Source: Bacteroidales bacterium
GTDB lineage: Bacteria; Bacteroidota; Bacteroidia; Bacteroidales; VadinHA17
Direction: 5' to 3'
NCBI GenBank assembly: GCA_012513795.1
Contig: JAAZBN010000143.1
Span: forward strand, 1 to 42,216
DNA: 42,216 nt
Position numbers and translations under genes: made by a program. Positions 27,562 to 38,340 of the stretch are shown here, one piece after another (within the stretch, counting starts at the first letter, position 1; the number at the start of each line of letters is the position of its first letter). The notes beneath the pieces are model-generated. The model was given only the letters and a program-made list of their open reading frames with translations. It searched no databases and had not been told where the DNA came from.

Positions 27562-30500
27562 ATGAGATCAAAAAAGCAATTGAAGAAGACATTGGTTGCA
27601 TTTTTCATGATTTTCTGCATTAGCATTTGCCAGCTTAATTTTGTTCTGGCATCAGAGAATCAGGAAACGCAGCAGCAGAGATCAATCAAAGGACAGGTAG
27701 TGGACAATCAGAATCAGCCATTGCCCGGAGTAACTGTCATGGTAAAAGGCACCAATATTGGTTCTGTTACCGACAATAACGGTATGTATTCTATCGAATT
27801 TGGAGCGGGAATTCAAGACCCAATACTTGTATTTTCGTTTATCGGGATGAACCCTGTAGAGGAAAAAGCTGGTGCAAGATCTGTAATAAATGTCACAATG
27901 GAATCAGCTGTTGTTGCCCTTGATGAGCTTGTTGTGATTGGCTATGGGACAGTTAGAAAAAGTGACATAACAGGTTCGGTTTCCTCAATTGATGCAGCGG
28001 AGACATTTGTAGCCCCAGTTTCCAATATCAGCCAGGCAATTCAAGGCAGAGCGGCAGGAGTATTTGTCACCTCTGCTTCCAATGAGCCTGGAGGAGGAAC
28101 GACTATCCGTATCAGAGGCGGAAACTCTATAACAGCCGGGAATGAACCATTATATGTAATAGATGGAGTAATCGGAGCCGCACTGAATAGCATAGCTCCA
28201 AGTGACATTGAGTCAATTGAAGTGCTGAAGGATGCTTCTTCAACAGCAATCTATGGAACAAGAGGTGCTAACGGAGTAATTCTTATAACATCGAAAAAAG
28301 GAACAATCGGAGTACCCAAAGTAACGGTCAGCACATCTCATGGATGGCAAAAGGTAGCCGGGAAAATCGATGTAAGGAACGGACGTGAGTTCGCAGAGTT
28401 TTATAATAATGGCGCCCTGAACACCGGGACAGAACCTATTTATGATCTTGATAACCTCCCCGAGGAGACAGATTGGCAAGAAGTTGCTCTTAGAGAAGCA
28501 TATATCACTGATAACGGTATTTCGATACAGGGAGGAACCCAGCAAACTCAATATTACATCTCCGGGAACTACCTGAAACAGCAGGGCATTTTGCTGTCCA
28601 ATGAATTTCAGAGATACAATGTCAATATTAACCTCGATCAGAAAGTTTCAGACTTTCTGAATGTCGGGGTTAACTTCAGATATCTTAATCTATATACTGA
28701 TAATCCAAAATATGGAGCAGGCACATTAGCACTTTTAAGTCCATTCCTAAGCGTATATGATGAGGCTGGGGATTATACATATCAGTGGGCAAGTGGAGTA
28801 CTGTTTGATAATCCAATTGCAGCTGCCAACATGAACACTGATGAATCATTCAATGATCGTATTATGGCGATTACCAATGCTGAATTCAATATTGTAAAAG
28901 GACTTAAATTCAAATCTTCCTTCAGCTTCGAAAAAGCCAATAATAAGACCCAGGTATACCTGCCAGGCAGTAAACCAAACCGAACAGCACAAAACTCAGG
29001 CGGCTACGGCAGTATTGATAACAATGACCAAAAAACCATCCTGAATGAAAACATCCTGAACTATGAGAAACAGTTTGCGAATTCCTCTGTAAGCGTCATA
29101 CTTGGACAAACCACCCAGTCATTTGTAGGGCAATCAAGCTTTATCTCAGGTGATAAACTCCTCAATGATGCCACTAAATTCTATGCCCTGGAATTTACCG
29201 AGGTGGATTACAGAACAATATCCTCATCCTACAACCAATGGAATATAGTATCATTTTTGGGTCGTGTCAATTTTTCACTGAATAACAAATACCTATTCAC
29301 TGCCTCATTCCGTCGTGACGGATCTTCCCGATTAGGAGCCAACAATAAATGGGCAAATTTCCCGTCTGCAGCATTTGCCTGGAAAATGTCTGAAGAGCCA
29401 TTCATCAAGGATCTTGGTATATTTGATAACCTGAAATTTCGTGCCAGTTACGGAATTACCGGAAATCAGGGAATTCCTACATTCGCAACTCTCCCAAGAC
29501 TTGGTACTTTACAGGGAATTATTAATGACACAGAATACACTGGCGTTGTCCAGGGCACCTTGTCAAATCCCAACATCAGGTGGGAAACAACAGCACAATT
29601 CGATGTTGGTCTTGAGGCCGGTTTCCTGAAGAATAGACTAAATCTTGAACTTGATTTTTATTATAAGAAAACTACGGACCTGTTGTTTGATGTAGAAGTT
29701 CCCTATTTTACAGGCTTCCAATCTCAGCTACGAAATATCGGAAGCCTGCAGAACCTTGGATATGAGGCTCTTATTGATGCCAAGATCATCTCCAGGCCAA
29801 GTTTTTCATGGGATGTCTCAGTTAATATTTCTCAGTATAAAAATAAAATTCTGGATCTGGGTGACAAAGAGTATATTGAAACTTACCGCCTTCCAGCTCC
29901 ATCAAGGGCTTTGACTGGAAAACTGATCGAAGGTGAACCCCTGGGAATTTTTGTTGGTTATATAGTTAAAGCTGTAGATCCAACAACCGGGGATTTTGTA
30001 TTTGAAGATATTTCGGGCCCTGAAGGAGTACCTGATGGGATTGTGGATCAAAATGATGAAACTATTATTGGTAACTCAAATCCCAAATTTTTTGGAGGAA
30101 TACAAAATTCTTTGAGCTATAAAAACTTCAGGTTGACTATGTTTTTTCAGGGCGTCTATGGGAACGACCTATATAACACCCGACTCTATAACAGCAGCTC
30201 ACTTGAAGTATCTGGTCATGAATTGAACTCATACAGCCAGCTCTCAAAGCAATGGACCGCTGCGAACCCTGAAGGCGCCGAGTGGCCAGGGGCAGGTATT
30301 GCCAACAATATACTTGCCTATTCAAACTCCAAGTTTATTGCAGATGGGTCATTCCTGAGAATGAAAACGATGGAATTTAGCTATACCATCCCTAAAATAG
30401 GTAATTTATTTGAACAGGCACGTATTTATTTTACCGGATCTAACCTGTTGCTATTCAAGGACAAGGACTATCTGAATTATGACCCTGAAGTCAGTCAGTT

Positions 30501-30588
30501 CGGAACCGATGATGTGTTAAGAGGATATGATAACGTAGTTTATCCGAATAATAAATCATATGTATTCGGTGTCAACGTCACATTTTAA
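27562..30588 (+). CDS. SusC/RagA family TonB-linked outer-membrane protein
   Basis: IKGQVVDNQNQPLPGVTVMVKGTNIGSVTDNNGMYSI; DELVVIGYGTVRKSDITGSVSSI; STAIYGTRGANGVILITSKKG. Confidence 0.97.
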   Translation: MRSKKQLKKTLVAFFMIFCISICQLNFVLASENQETQQQRSIKGQVVDNQNQPLPGVTVMVKGTNIGSVTDNNGMYSIEFGAGIQDPILVFSFIGMNPVEEKAGARSVINVTMESAVVALDELVVIGYGTVRKSDITGSVSSIDAAETFVAPVSNISQAIQGRAAGVFVTSASNEPGGGTTIRIRGGNSITAGNEPLYVIDGVIGAALNSIAPSDIESIEVLKDASSTAIYGTRGANGVILITSKKGTIGVPKVTVSTSHGWQKVAGKIDVRNGREFAEFYNNGALNTGTEPIYDLDNLPEETDWQEVALREAYITDNGISIQGGTQQTQYYISGNYLKQQGILLSNEFQRYNVNINLDQKVSDFLNVGVNFRYLNLYTDNPKYGAGTLALLSPFLSVYDEAGDYTYQWASGVLFDNPIAAANMNTDESFNDRIMAITNAEFNIVKGLKFKSSFSFEKANNKTQVYLPGSKPNRTAQNSGGYGSIDNNDQKTILNENILNYEKQFANSSVSVILGQTTQSFVGQSSFISGDKLLNDATKFYALEFTEVDYRTISSSYNQWNIVSFLGRVNFSLNNKYLFTASFRRDGSSRLGANNKWANFPSAAFAWKMSEEPFIKDLGIFDNLKFRASYGITGNQGIPTFATLPRLGTLQGIINDTEYTGVVQGTLSNPNIRWETTAQFDVGLEAGFLKNRLNLELDFYYKKTTDLLFDVEVPYFTGFQSQLRNIGSLQNLGYEALIDAKIISRPSFSWDVSVNISQYKNKILDLGDKEYIETYRLPAPSRALTGKLIEGEPLGIFVGYIVKAVDPTTGDFVFEDISGPEGVPDGIVDQNDETIIGNSNPKFFGGIQNSLSYKNFRLTMFFQGVYGNDLYNTRLYNSSSLEVSGHELNSYSQLSKQWTAANPEGAEWPGAGIANNILAYSNSKFIADGSFLRMKTMEFSYTIPKIGNLFEQARIYFTGSNLLLFKDKDYLNYDPEVSQFGTDDVLRGYDNVVYPNNKSYVFGVNVTF

Positions 30589-30624
30589 ATAAGAAATAGT
30601 CCAAAACGCCAAAAAAATAAAAAA

Positions 30625-32163
30625 ATGAAAAACGCTATACTAATTATACTGATGTTGTTTCTTTGTTCCTCATGTGACGAGTTTCTCACGGAGGATCCAA
30701 GAGGTAATCTATCTGCAGATCAGTACTTCAATACAAAAGAAGAGTGTACCAGCGCTATAAACGGACTCTATTTCAGGTTCAGTGATAGCTTTCTTCACTC
30801 TAGCCTGATACATACATTGAATATCGGGACTGATCAATTCTTTACACCCCGGGCTGTGATGTTCGGCGGTATGGTTCATGGTATTTATGAAGGACTTGGA
30901 GTTTTTGACGTCAGGATACTTGATTACTGGACTGTTCTCTATCGTGGAGTCCGGGATGCAAATCTGGTTATTTCGAGGATCGAGCAATCTCCTCTGGATG
31001 AATCCGAAAAAGCAGCTCTGCTGGGAGAAGCAAAATTCATAAGAGCCATGTTTTACTATTACCTTGCCACCTTATGGGGAGACGTTCCGTTCTGGACAGA
31101 CGAGCTAAACATTGATGAGGTCTCATTAATAGGCAAAACTGCTCAAAGTGAGATATTTGATTATATACTTAATGATCTTGAAACTGCGGAGAGCACACTA
31201 CCCTCCACCACCTGGGGACAAAACAGTGGCCGGGCCACAAAGTGGGCAGCAAAAATGTTAAAAGCCAGGATCTATCTCTGGATAGAGGATTGGGGAAATG
31301 CAAAAACAGAAGCATCTGAAATTATTGCACAATCGCCTCACATCCTGATGCCGAATTACGGGGATATTTTCAAATCCTCAAAAGAAAGGAATGCCGAGTT
31401 GATTTTTGGCATAGAATTTAAAGAAGACGCCAAATCAACTGACGTACCGAATCAGTATAGGCCACAGGGAAACCTGGAAGCCCATATAAAGCCTGCCCCC
31501 GTTTGGTTCAATGGTATTGCCGCATGGTGTCTTTACAGAAGTTTTATCGACACATTTGAACCGAATGATATCAGAAAAAAATATATTGTAGTGGACTCCA
31601 TTGATGGCAAAAAGACTAATTATTATTATTGCCTGAAGTATATGGAAGTTCCTTTACCTATCAGTGATCCACTGATGGATGTCGGTTCACCTATGGCGAA
31701 ACTTAACTCAGGAATGGATAATATATACATGAGACTGGGAGATACATACCTCGTTCTAGCCGAATCTGAAAATGAGCTGAACGGCCCGACAGAGATTGCC
31801 TATGATGCTGTGAATGCCATCCGAAACCGGGCTAAACTAGCTGATCTTCCTGAAGATTTAGACCAGGAGGGACTTCGCCAGGCTATAAGAGGTGAAATCA
31901 GTAAAGAACTCGTCGGAGAAGCTATTGGAAGAAAAATGGACCTGATCCGATGGGGAATTCTGGAAGAGACGGTTAAGGGACTGCCTGCACGTGAGGTTAT
32001 AGCCCAGCAGAACCCACTCGTATCAAATGTATACAAAACCAGGGCTACATTCTATGCAACATCCTGTGCAACTAAGTTTTCAGGGAAATGGAATTTCTTT
32101 CCTATCCCCGGCGGGGAAGTACAGAGAAATCCTAATCTGGAGCAAAATCCACTTTGGGAATGA
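30625..32163 (+). CDS. RagB/SusD family nutrient-uptake lipoprotein
   Basis: MKNAILIILMLFLCSSCDEFLTEDPRGNLSADQYF; C-terminal GRKMDLIRWG...FFPIPGGEVQRNPNLEQNPLW. Confidence 0.96.
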   Translation: MKNAILIILMLFLCSSCDEFLTEDPRGNLSADQYFNTKEECTSAINGLYFRFSDSFLHSSLIHTLNIGTDQFFTPRAVMFGGMVHGIYEGLGVFDVRILDYWTVLYRGVRDANLVISRIEQSPLDESEKAALLGEAKFIRAMFYYYLATLWGDVPFWTDELNIDEVSLIGKTAQSEIFDYILNDLETAESTLPSTTWGQNSGRATKWAAKMLKARIYLWIEDWGNAKTEASEIIAQSPHILMPNYGDIFKSSKERNAELIFGIEFKEDAKSTDVPNQYRPQGNLEAHIKPAPVWFNGIAAWCLYRSFIDTFEPNDIRKKYIVVDSIDGKKTNYYYCLKYMEVPLPISDPLMDVGSPMAKLNSGMDNIYMRLGDTYLVLAESENELNGPTEIAYDAVNAIRNRAKLADLPEDLDQEGLRQAIRGEISKELVGEAIGRKMDLIRWGILEETVKGLPAREVIAQQNPLVSNVYKTRATFYATSCATKFSGKWNFFPIPGGEVQRNPNLEQNPLWE

Positions 32164-32223
32164 TATTTTGAATTATGAAACTGGAATTCATATTCTTTAA
32201 TTTGAAAATTTGAAAAAGGTTTT

Positions 32224-35205
32224 GTGTTGGTTGGATTTACAAACTGGTTAATTGCGTTGATTCTCTCCTGGGCATTGAACATGCCCGGTGAGAGAATCAA
32301 TTATGGTGATTTTATTTCCCATCTTATTGACTTTGAGCACCTGGCTAAACTTCCGGCTTGTGGAGAGAAACAATTTATACTGGCAGGAAATAATTACAGT
32401 ACCGGTTATTATAATCCGGACTTCTTATACAACTGGGATATTACTTCAGATGTTCCAACCGGATTCCCCTTTAAGAAAGGAGATGACCTGGTTCTGGCAG
32501 AGGTAAAAGGTCCCGGGGTGATAAACTGGCTGTGGTTTGCTATCCCCGGTGAGGGATCCGTGAAAGTCTTTCTGGATGAAGAAGAGACCCCGGTTTTTAA
32601 TGCCTCCATAAATGAATTGTTCAGGAATTTTAACCGGATTTATCCCAATCTGGTTTATCGAGCCGGAAGAAGTTTTAATTTCTTCATTCCGATACCCTTT
32701 CAGAAATCGTGCAGAATAGTTGCTGAAAAGGACTGGGGGGAGTATTACCGTGTTGGATTCAAAACATATCCGGGCGAAACGAATCTCCCCAGTCTTAAGG
32801 ATGGATTTGGCAAGAATGAAAGATTAGCACTTGATCAGTTGAACTCCAAAATGGGTCAGCGGGGATATATATCCGACCGGTCGCATAACGGAGAATCAAC
32901 AGATACCATTGTCGTCAGCATTCAGCCTGGTGAAACATTAACTGTTTTCCATTCCAAAGCCACCCGGGCAATTAGTTCAATGAACGTTTCCCTTGAACTT
33001 GGCCAGATAGTACCGGAAATAATCCTTCGCCAGGATGGACAGAACCTGAGACAACCTGGTCGCAGGAGGATAATCCCTGATACCCCTGATGACAAAAATG
33101 TCTTGCGTGAGCTTGTGCTGGCAATGTACTGGGATGGCGAAAAAAATCCGGGAGTATGGTCTCCGCTGGGCGATTTCTTCGGGACAGCCCCAGGCTGGAA
33201 TACATATCGCTCTTTACCTTCCGGGATGACACCGGATAAATTATACAGTCAATGGTTTATGCCATTCAGGAATGAAGCACTCATAACATTGCGGAATGAC
33301 GGATTGAAAGTCAGAAAACTTATTTTTGAAATCACGCACATTCCGCTTGAAGATCCGATAGAGAATTATGGAAGGTTTCATGTCTTATGGCAGGGAGATA
33401 ATTCCATGCGACAGCCCTCAGGTGAGCATGGAAGGGAATTGATGCTGTTATCCACAAAAGGAAAAGGAAGATTCTGCGGAATTATGCTCGATGCCTGCAA
33501 CCCAACCGGAAAGTGGTGGGGAGATTGCTCATATAATTTTATAATTGACCGGGAAAAGGCACCATCTGTTAAAGGGTATGGGCTTGATACTTATTTTGGA
33601 ACCTGGGGTAATAACTATTTCAGTGAAGCCTTCCACGCTCATAGTCTGATTGATCGCTCAATGACACAACGGAAACATGAAAGCCTCAACAGGTGGCATA
33701 TAACGGATAATATTCCATTTCATGAATCTCTGGATATCAGATTCGGTATGAATTTCCCCGAAACTGATTCTGTTTATTATAACGCCACAATGTTCTGGTA
33801 CCAGGAAGAGAGTCAACTCAAGGCATTTCAGCAAGCCCCCTTAGAAGCCCGCATTGATCGACATGTTGATTCTGAGTTCGGCATGGAAGATTGCCTGGAG
33901 GGTGAGGATCTGAAAATAGTTACATGCACTGGAGGTATTGCCATACCACTTTTCGTTGAAGGCTTGCATACCGGAGGATGGAGCGGAATGAGAGGGAAAG
34001 AACAACTATGGTGGAAGGATATTAAGGCCGGGGATACTTTAAAATTATCTGTACCATCAGAAGTTGATTCAGATTTTAAGGTCAGGATACAATTCATTAA
34101 AGGGGAAACCTATGGGCAATTTAAAGTCTACCTGGACGAAAAGCTGATAGATGGAAACCTGAATCTCAATCACAAAATGCTCGCACCCTCCGGCCCTGTT
34201 GATTACGGAATTCACAACCTGAGTAAGGGATTGCATTCATTGATGATTATTGCAGCCAAATCCTACTCAGCTGACTCAGATACATTTCAATTCGGGCTTG
34301 ATTACCTCCAGCTGGAGCCGTGGAAATATGACAGAGATCCTAATCCGAAGACTCAACATGTAGTTGCAGGCAACTTCTTTAAGATATATGAAGAAAACAA
34401 TATTAATGATCATTGTTTCATTCAGGGGCCTGATGGTAAATGGCATTTCTACGGTATCGGAGGTGGCAGGGGATTTGCCCACGGCACATCAATGAACCTT
34501 AAGGGCAGGGCCTGGACTTCCCAATCTTATCCCTTTCCTGTTGAATGGAATCCATGGAAAGAAATGCACCTCTGGGCACCCCATGTTGTAAAACATGATA
34601 GCACATATTATATGTACTATTGTGCCGGGGGAAAGACCGGAGCTATTTACCGTATGCATCTCGCTACCTCCCGTGATCTTCGTAACTGGACCAAATACAC
34701 AGGGAATCCGCTATTTATAGATGGTTTTGATGCACGCGACCCTATGATACTTAAGGTAGGTACACAATGGGTAATGTATTATTGTGCAAATACAAAGGCT
34801 CAGGGGGGCAATCATGTGGTAGCTTATCGCATAAGTAATGATCTGCTGAACTGGAGTGAAAGGCATATAGCATTTATTGATCCCCGACGGCATAAAGCGG
34901 GAGGACCAACAGAATCCCCTTTCGTTGTCCGCCGTGGAGACACTTTTTATCTTTTAATTGGTCCCCGCGAAGGTTATGTCGGGACTGATGTTTTTGCCTC
35001 AAAAGACCCGTTCAAATGGCATCTGGAGGATAAAGTCGGCCATATTGATTCTCACGCTGCCGAAGTAGTACGTGATAGTGACGGGAAATGGTATGTCAGT
35101 CATTCTGGTGTTGGAGAAGGAGGTTTGTTTTTAGCTCCTTTATACTGGAATGACGGCATAGATGATAAAGATACCTCGCTTCCTGTCCCCGGGCTTTTGC
35201 CGTGA
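32224..35205 (+). CDS. two-domain carbohydrate-active enzyme: DUF2961 (GH172-like) plus C-terminal GH43-like beta-propeller
   Basis: N-terminal VLAEVKGPGVINWLWFAIPGEGSVKVFLDEEETPVF; C-terminal HLWAPHVVKHDSTYYMYYCAG, DARDPMILKVGTQWVMYY, GGPTESPFVVRRGDTFYLLIG. GTG start; may instead start at ATG 32281. Confidence 0.82.
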   Translation: MLVGFTNWLIALILSWALNMPGERINYGDFISHLIDFEHLAKLPACGEKQFILAGNNYSTGYYNPDFLYNWDITSDVPTGFPFKKGDDLVLAEVKGPGVINWLWFAIPGEGSVKVFLDEEETPVFNASINELFRNFNRIYPNLVYRAGRSFNFFIPIPFQKSCRIVAEKDWGEYYRVGFKTYPGETNLPSLKDGFGKNERLALDQLNSKMGQRGYISDRSHNGESTDTIVVSIQPGETLTVFHSKATRAISSMNVSLELGQIVPEIILRQDGQNLRQPGRRRIIPDTPDDKNVLRELVLAMYWDGEKNPGVWSPLGDFFGTAPGWNTYRSLPSGMTPDKLYSQWFMPFRNEALITLRNDGLKVRKLIFEITHIPLEDPIENYGRFHVLWQGDNSMRQPSGEHGRELMLLSTKGKGRFCGIMLDACNPTGKWWGDCSYNFIIDREKAPSVKGYGLDTYFGTWGNNYFSEAFHAHSLIDRSMTQRKHESLNRWHITDNIPFHESLDIRFGMNFPETDSVYYNATMFWYQEESQLKAFQQAPLEARIDRHVDSEFGMEDCLEGEDLKIVTCTGGIAIPLFVEGLHTGGWSGMRGKEQLWWKDIKAGDTLKLSVPSEVDSDFKVRIQFIKGETYGQFKVYLDEKLIDGNLNLNHKMLAPSGPVDYGIHNLSKGLHSLMIIAAKSYSADSDTFQFGLDYLQLEPWKYDRDPNPKTQHVVAGNFFKIYEENNINDHCFIQGPDGKWHFYGIGGGRGFAHGTSMNLKGRAWTSQSYPFPVEWNPWKEMHLWAPHVVKHDSTYYMYYCAGGKTGAIYRMHLATSRDLRNWTKYTGNPLFIDGFDARDPMILKVGTQWVMYYCANTKAQGGNHVVAYRISNDLLNWSERHIAFIDPRRHKAGGPTESPFVVRRGDTFYLLIGPREGYVGTDVFASKDPFKWHLEDKVGHIDSHAAEVVRDSDGKWYVSHSGVGEGGLFLAPLYWNDGIDDKDTSLPVPGLLP

Positions 35206-35285
35206 GATTCATGTAACTCATCAGCATGCCGTAATGCTCATGGGATCTGGATCAAACAGATTAGGTAGCCTCAAAAGAAATTAGA

Positions 35286-37316
35286 ATGATCCGATATATT
35301 CTTGCATCTCTTTTCACGGTTATTTCATCAGCTGTCATCTCACAGGAGGCGGTCACCCATATAGTAAACTTATTGCCTGACGGTTCTTTTTCACCAAAAT
35401 ATTTATTTGTAAGAGACGGAGATACTGTCCAATGGAACTTCTGTGAACGTTCAGATAATATAATTCCTGTGGATTCCATTGATTCAGGTTCAGGCATGTC
35501 AATTAAATATAGGGCATATAACCCTGATGACCCAAATGAATTTACAGGACCCTTACCCATAGCAGTGTCCGGTGTGTTCACTCAGAGCCCGGAAAGCCCT
35601 TCGGCAGGATTCAAAGCTTATACCCTGGGGGAATCACCATGCGAACCAGCAGCATTTGCCGGTAATCAAATCTTATGCAGTAATGGGGTTGATTATGCTA
35701 CAATGGACTGGACCTGGCAGCAACCGGGGATAACCGGGGTCAATATCAGGATGCGATGGAATGAGATCCATCTTGGCCCAGGTGTTTTCGACTGGAGTAT
35801 ACTGGACAGAGAAATAAAAAAAGCTGTCGAAAACGGGAAAATGTACAATCTTACATTTAAGGCAGGTGGCCAGGGTACACCTGATTGGATTTTCAATCCG
35901 AGAATAGCTGGTGATTATACAGTTAATCCGGTTACCATTCAACTGGTAAAAGATGGAGGAAATTCCTGCTATGTACCATGGACTCTTGGCAGTCCGGCAG
36001 ATACCAATTACCTACATCATTATTTTGAATTGTGGAAAGCCGCTGCTGCCCACCTGAAGGAGAAAAATGCCTTTTACCGGGCCCTGGCATATGTTAAACC
36101 CTCTGGTTTGAATGAAATATCGCCAGAAAACAAACTTCCGAGGGGCTGTGACTCCATATGCAATGTGGTCATATGTAACGACAGAGCCTGGGCGGAGGAA
36201 GGAAATTATACCCCTGATGCCTTGTATGCATTTTACAGCAAACAGACCACCCTGCTGGCAGAGTTATTCCCTGAAAAGTACATGAGCTATATGCTGATAC
36301 AGAATGGATTTCCTCTGATAAACAACTACAGTGAATACATGGAACCGCTGACAGAACCACTTCCCGGTCCGTTGCTGCAAACGGTGACAATCCTGGAGAA
36401 CGGGAGGCTGGAACAGGGACTTAGGTTTGTTGTGCAGCATAACGGAGTGGGACCAAGGCCACAGGACAGAAATCCTCCATTGGAGCCCTGTCCCAATGAG
36501 GGCATACATCCGGCGGCAGGTCCCTTTGCCTTTGCAGGCATGGGTTGTCCAAATCCTTTCGTTCTGAGGGAAGGAGAGCATGGCCAGATAACAGCTTTTC
36601 AAACTGTCAATGCTACAGGTGATGCCTTAAATCCATCAGGTGTTTCAGATCCCTTGACCCTGGAGTCAGCCATCAGGAATGTGTGGGACAACTCGGATGG
36701 CATATTCCTGGAAATTTATGAACAACGCTTCTGGGAAGCCGAAATGAACGGACATGTGCTTGACCCGGGTGCGACTGGAAGAACTATCGGAGAATGGAAT
36801 GAGCTCTTCCATCAGCGCAGAAAGGAATTCTGGCCGGAACTTCCCGATCCTTTTCCAATGAGTCACTATCATGTATTCAAGTACAATAAAACACAATCCG
36901 ATGAAAATCAAGTGCTTTATTATGTAAATGCCTCCAAAACCTCCACAGAAAGAGCCGATAATCCATACGGAGCAGTCATTATTCTCCCAAGTGGCCCCAA
37001 TTCCTCGGAAAACCTTCTGGAAACAGGCAGTAGAAATAAAGTGCTGTGTTATCCGAATCCGTTTGAGGAGTCAGTCTCCATTAACTATAACGTGCAAAAG
37101 CCCGGACCGGTTGAAATAGTCATCCTGGATCCTATGGGAAGAATGCAGGATGTATTGATCAGCTCATTTCAGACGCCAGGGGATTATACGATTGAATATG
37201 CAGGTAACCCTTCCGGCGGCTTCCATCTTCTCCCGGGGGTATACTTCCTGAAAACAACCATATCCGGACAAACAACTGTTAGTAAAATTATTAAGACCCT
37301 AAACAAAAGTCCATGA
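35286..37316 (+). CDS. T9SS type A sorting-domain protein with cupredoxin-like N terminus and GH-A-like TIM barrel
   Basis: SFSPKYLFVRDGDTVQWNF; GVNIRMRWNEIHLGPGVFDWSILDREI; C-terminal CYPNPFEESVSINYNVQKPGPVEIVILDPMGR...GVYFLKTTISGQTTVSKIIK. Confidence 0.72.
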   Translation: MIRYILASLFTVISSAVISQEAVTHIVNLLPDGSFSPKYLFVRDGDTVQWNFCERSDNIIPVDSIDSGSGMSIKYRAYNPDDPNEFTGPLPIAVSGVFTQSPESPSAGFKAYTLGESPCEPAAFAGNQILCSNGVDYATMDWTWQQPGITGVNIRMRWNEIHLGPGVFDWSILDREIKKAVENGKMYNLTFKAGGQGTPDWIFNPRIAGDYTVNPVTIQLVKDGGNSCYVPWTLGSPADTNYLHHYFELWKAAAAHLKEKNAFYRALAYVKPSGLNEISPENKLPRGCDSICNVVICNDRAWAEEGNYTPDALYAFYSKQTTLLAELFPEKYMSYMLIQNGFPLINNYSEYMEPLTEPLPGPLLQTVTILENGRLEQGLRFVVQHNGVGPRPQDRNPPLEPCPNEGIHPAAGPFAFAGMGCPNPFVLREGEHGQITAFQTVNATGDALNPSGVSDPLTLESAIRNVWDNSDGIFLEIYEQRFWEAEMNGHVLDPGATGRTIGEWNELFHQRRKEFWPELPDPFPMSHYHVFKYNKTQSDENQVLYYVNASKTSTERADNPYGAVIILPSGPNSSENLLETGSRNKVLCYPNPFEESVSINYNVQKPGPVEIVILDPMGRMQDVLISSFQTPGDYTIEYAGNPSGGFHLLPGVYFLKTTISGQTTVSKIIKTLNKSP

Positions 37317-38320
37317 ATAATATCATTCCTACCCTGTTTCTTTACTTGTTCCTTCCGGCATTGCTTTGTGCAGAGGACACCGGCAGAACCGACTGCATTA
37401 TATCATCGGGGAATCTTGACCGTCATTTTATTGTATATAAACCTGCCGGAGAATCAAACCGGCCTTCACCGGTGGTATTCATGTTTCACGGAGCAAGTGG
37501 CAACGGAGAGCGATTCTATAATATTTCCGGATGGAAAGAAAAAGCCGACAGTGTGGGCTTTATTGCTGTTTTCCCCACTGCAAAAAGGTATTGTCTAAAG
37601 GGTGATGATGGAACTCGTTTGGTAACCAGATGGAATGCGGGCACTCTTGAAAAAGAGATTTGTGAAAGCGAGACCCTTGCTGATGATGTGCTGTTCTTCA
37701 GAGACATGGTGTCGTACCTAAAAGAGAATCACAGCGTTGACTGCAGGAGGATTTATGCCTCGGGATTTTCTGACGGAGCTAATTTTGTAAGCCTTCTTAC
37801 AATTAAGGCTTCGGATATACTGGCTGCCACTGCAGTGGTGGCAGGAATGCTGCAGGACACTACCTTGCAGACGAAATCCCCGATTCCTTTCTTTCTGGCT
37901 GTCGGACAAAAGGAAATTCTGCTTGCCGGGCCGGATGGAGAAGCACTTCCTCTCAGCCCTGAGGTTATTGAAAAACACAGATTACTGATGGGAATTATAA
38001 ACAGAATGGTTGATAGACTTAGCCTTGAAAGGGAATATGTAGTAAAAGAAAATGAGCATTTTCTGGAATTGGTTTACAGCAAGAGCCGTATGAATGCCGG
38101 CAACCAGCTGAGGTTTGCACTTATTGGTAATCTCGGACACAATTACCCTAACGGCAGAAACCATCCCCTGGTGATTGCAGACGTTTTTTGGGAGTTTTTC
38201 AAGGATAAAGTAAAAAGTCCCGTCCCCAATCAGGAAGATATCAGTTACGGACCCTTTGAAAACAATGTGCCGGGTTTATATTTTCAGTTACCTGCTAAAA
38301 CATTAATCTCTTCCAATTGA
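37313..38320 (+). CDS. alpha/beta-hydrolase, CE1/PHB-depolymerase-like esterase
   Basis: VVFMFHGASGNGE, GWKEKADSVGFIAVFP, nucleophile elbow GFSDGANF; ATGA overlap with upstream gene. Confidence 0.8.
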   Translation: MNNIIPTLFLYLFLPALLCAEDTGRTDCIISSGNLDRHFIVYKPAGESNRPSPVVFMFHGASGNGERFYNISGWKEKADSVGFIAVFPTAKRYCLKGDDGTRLVTRWNAGTLEKEICESETLADDVLFFRDMVSYLKENHSVDCRRIYASGFSDGANFVSLLTIKASDILAATAVVAGMLQDTTLQTKSPIPFFLAVGQKEILLAGPDGEALPLSPEVIEKHRLLMGIINRMVDRLSLEREYVVKENEHFLELVYSKSRMNAGNQLRFALIGNLGHNYPNGRNHPLVIADVFWEFFKDKVKSPVPNQEDISYGPFENNVPGLYFQLPAKTLISSN

Positions 38321-38340
38321 TGTAAATAAAAATTTCTATA

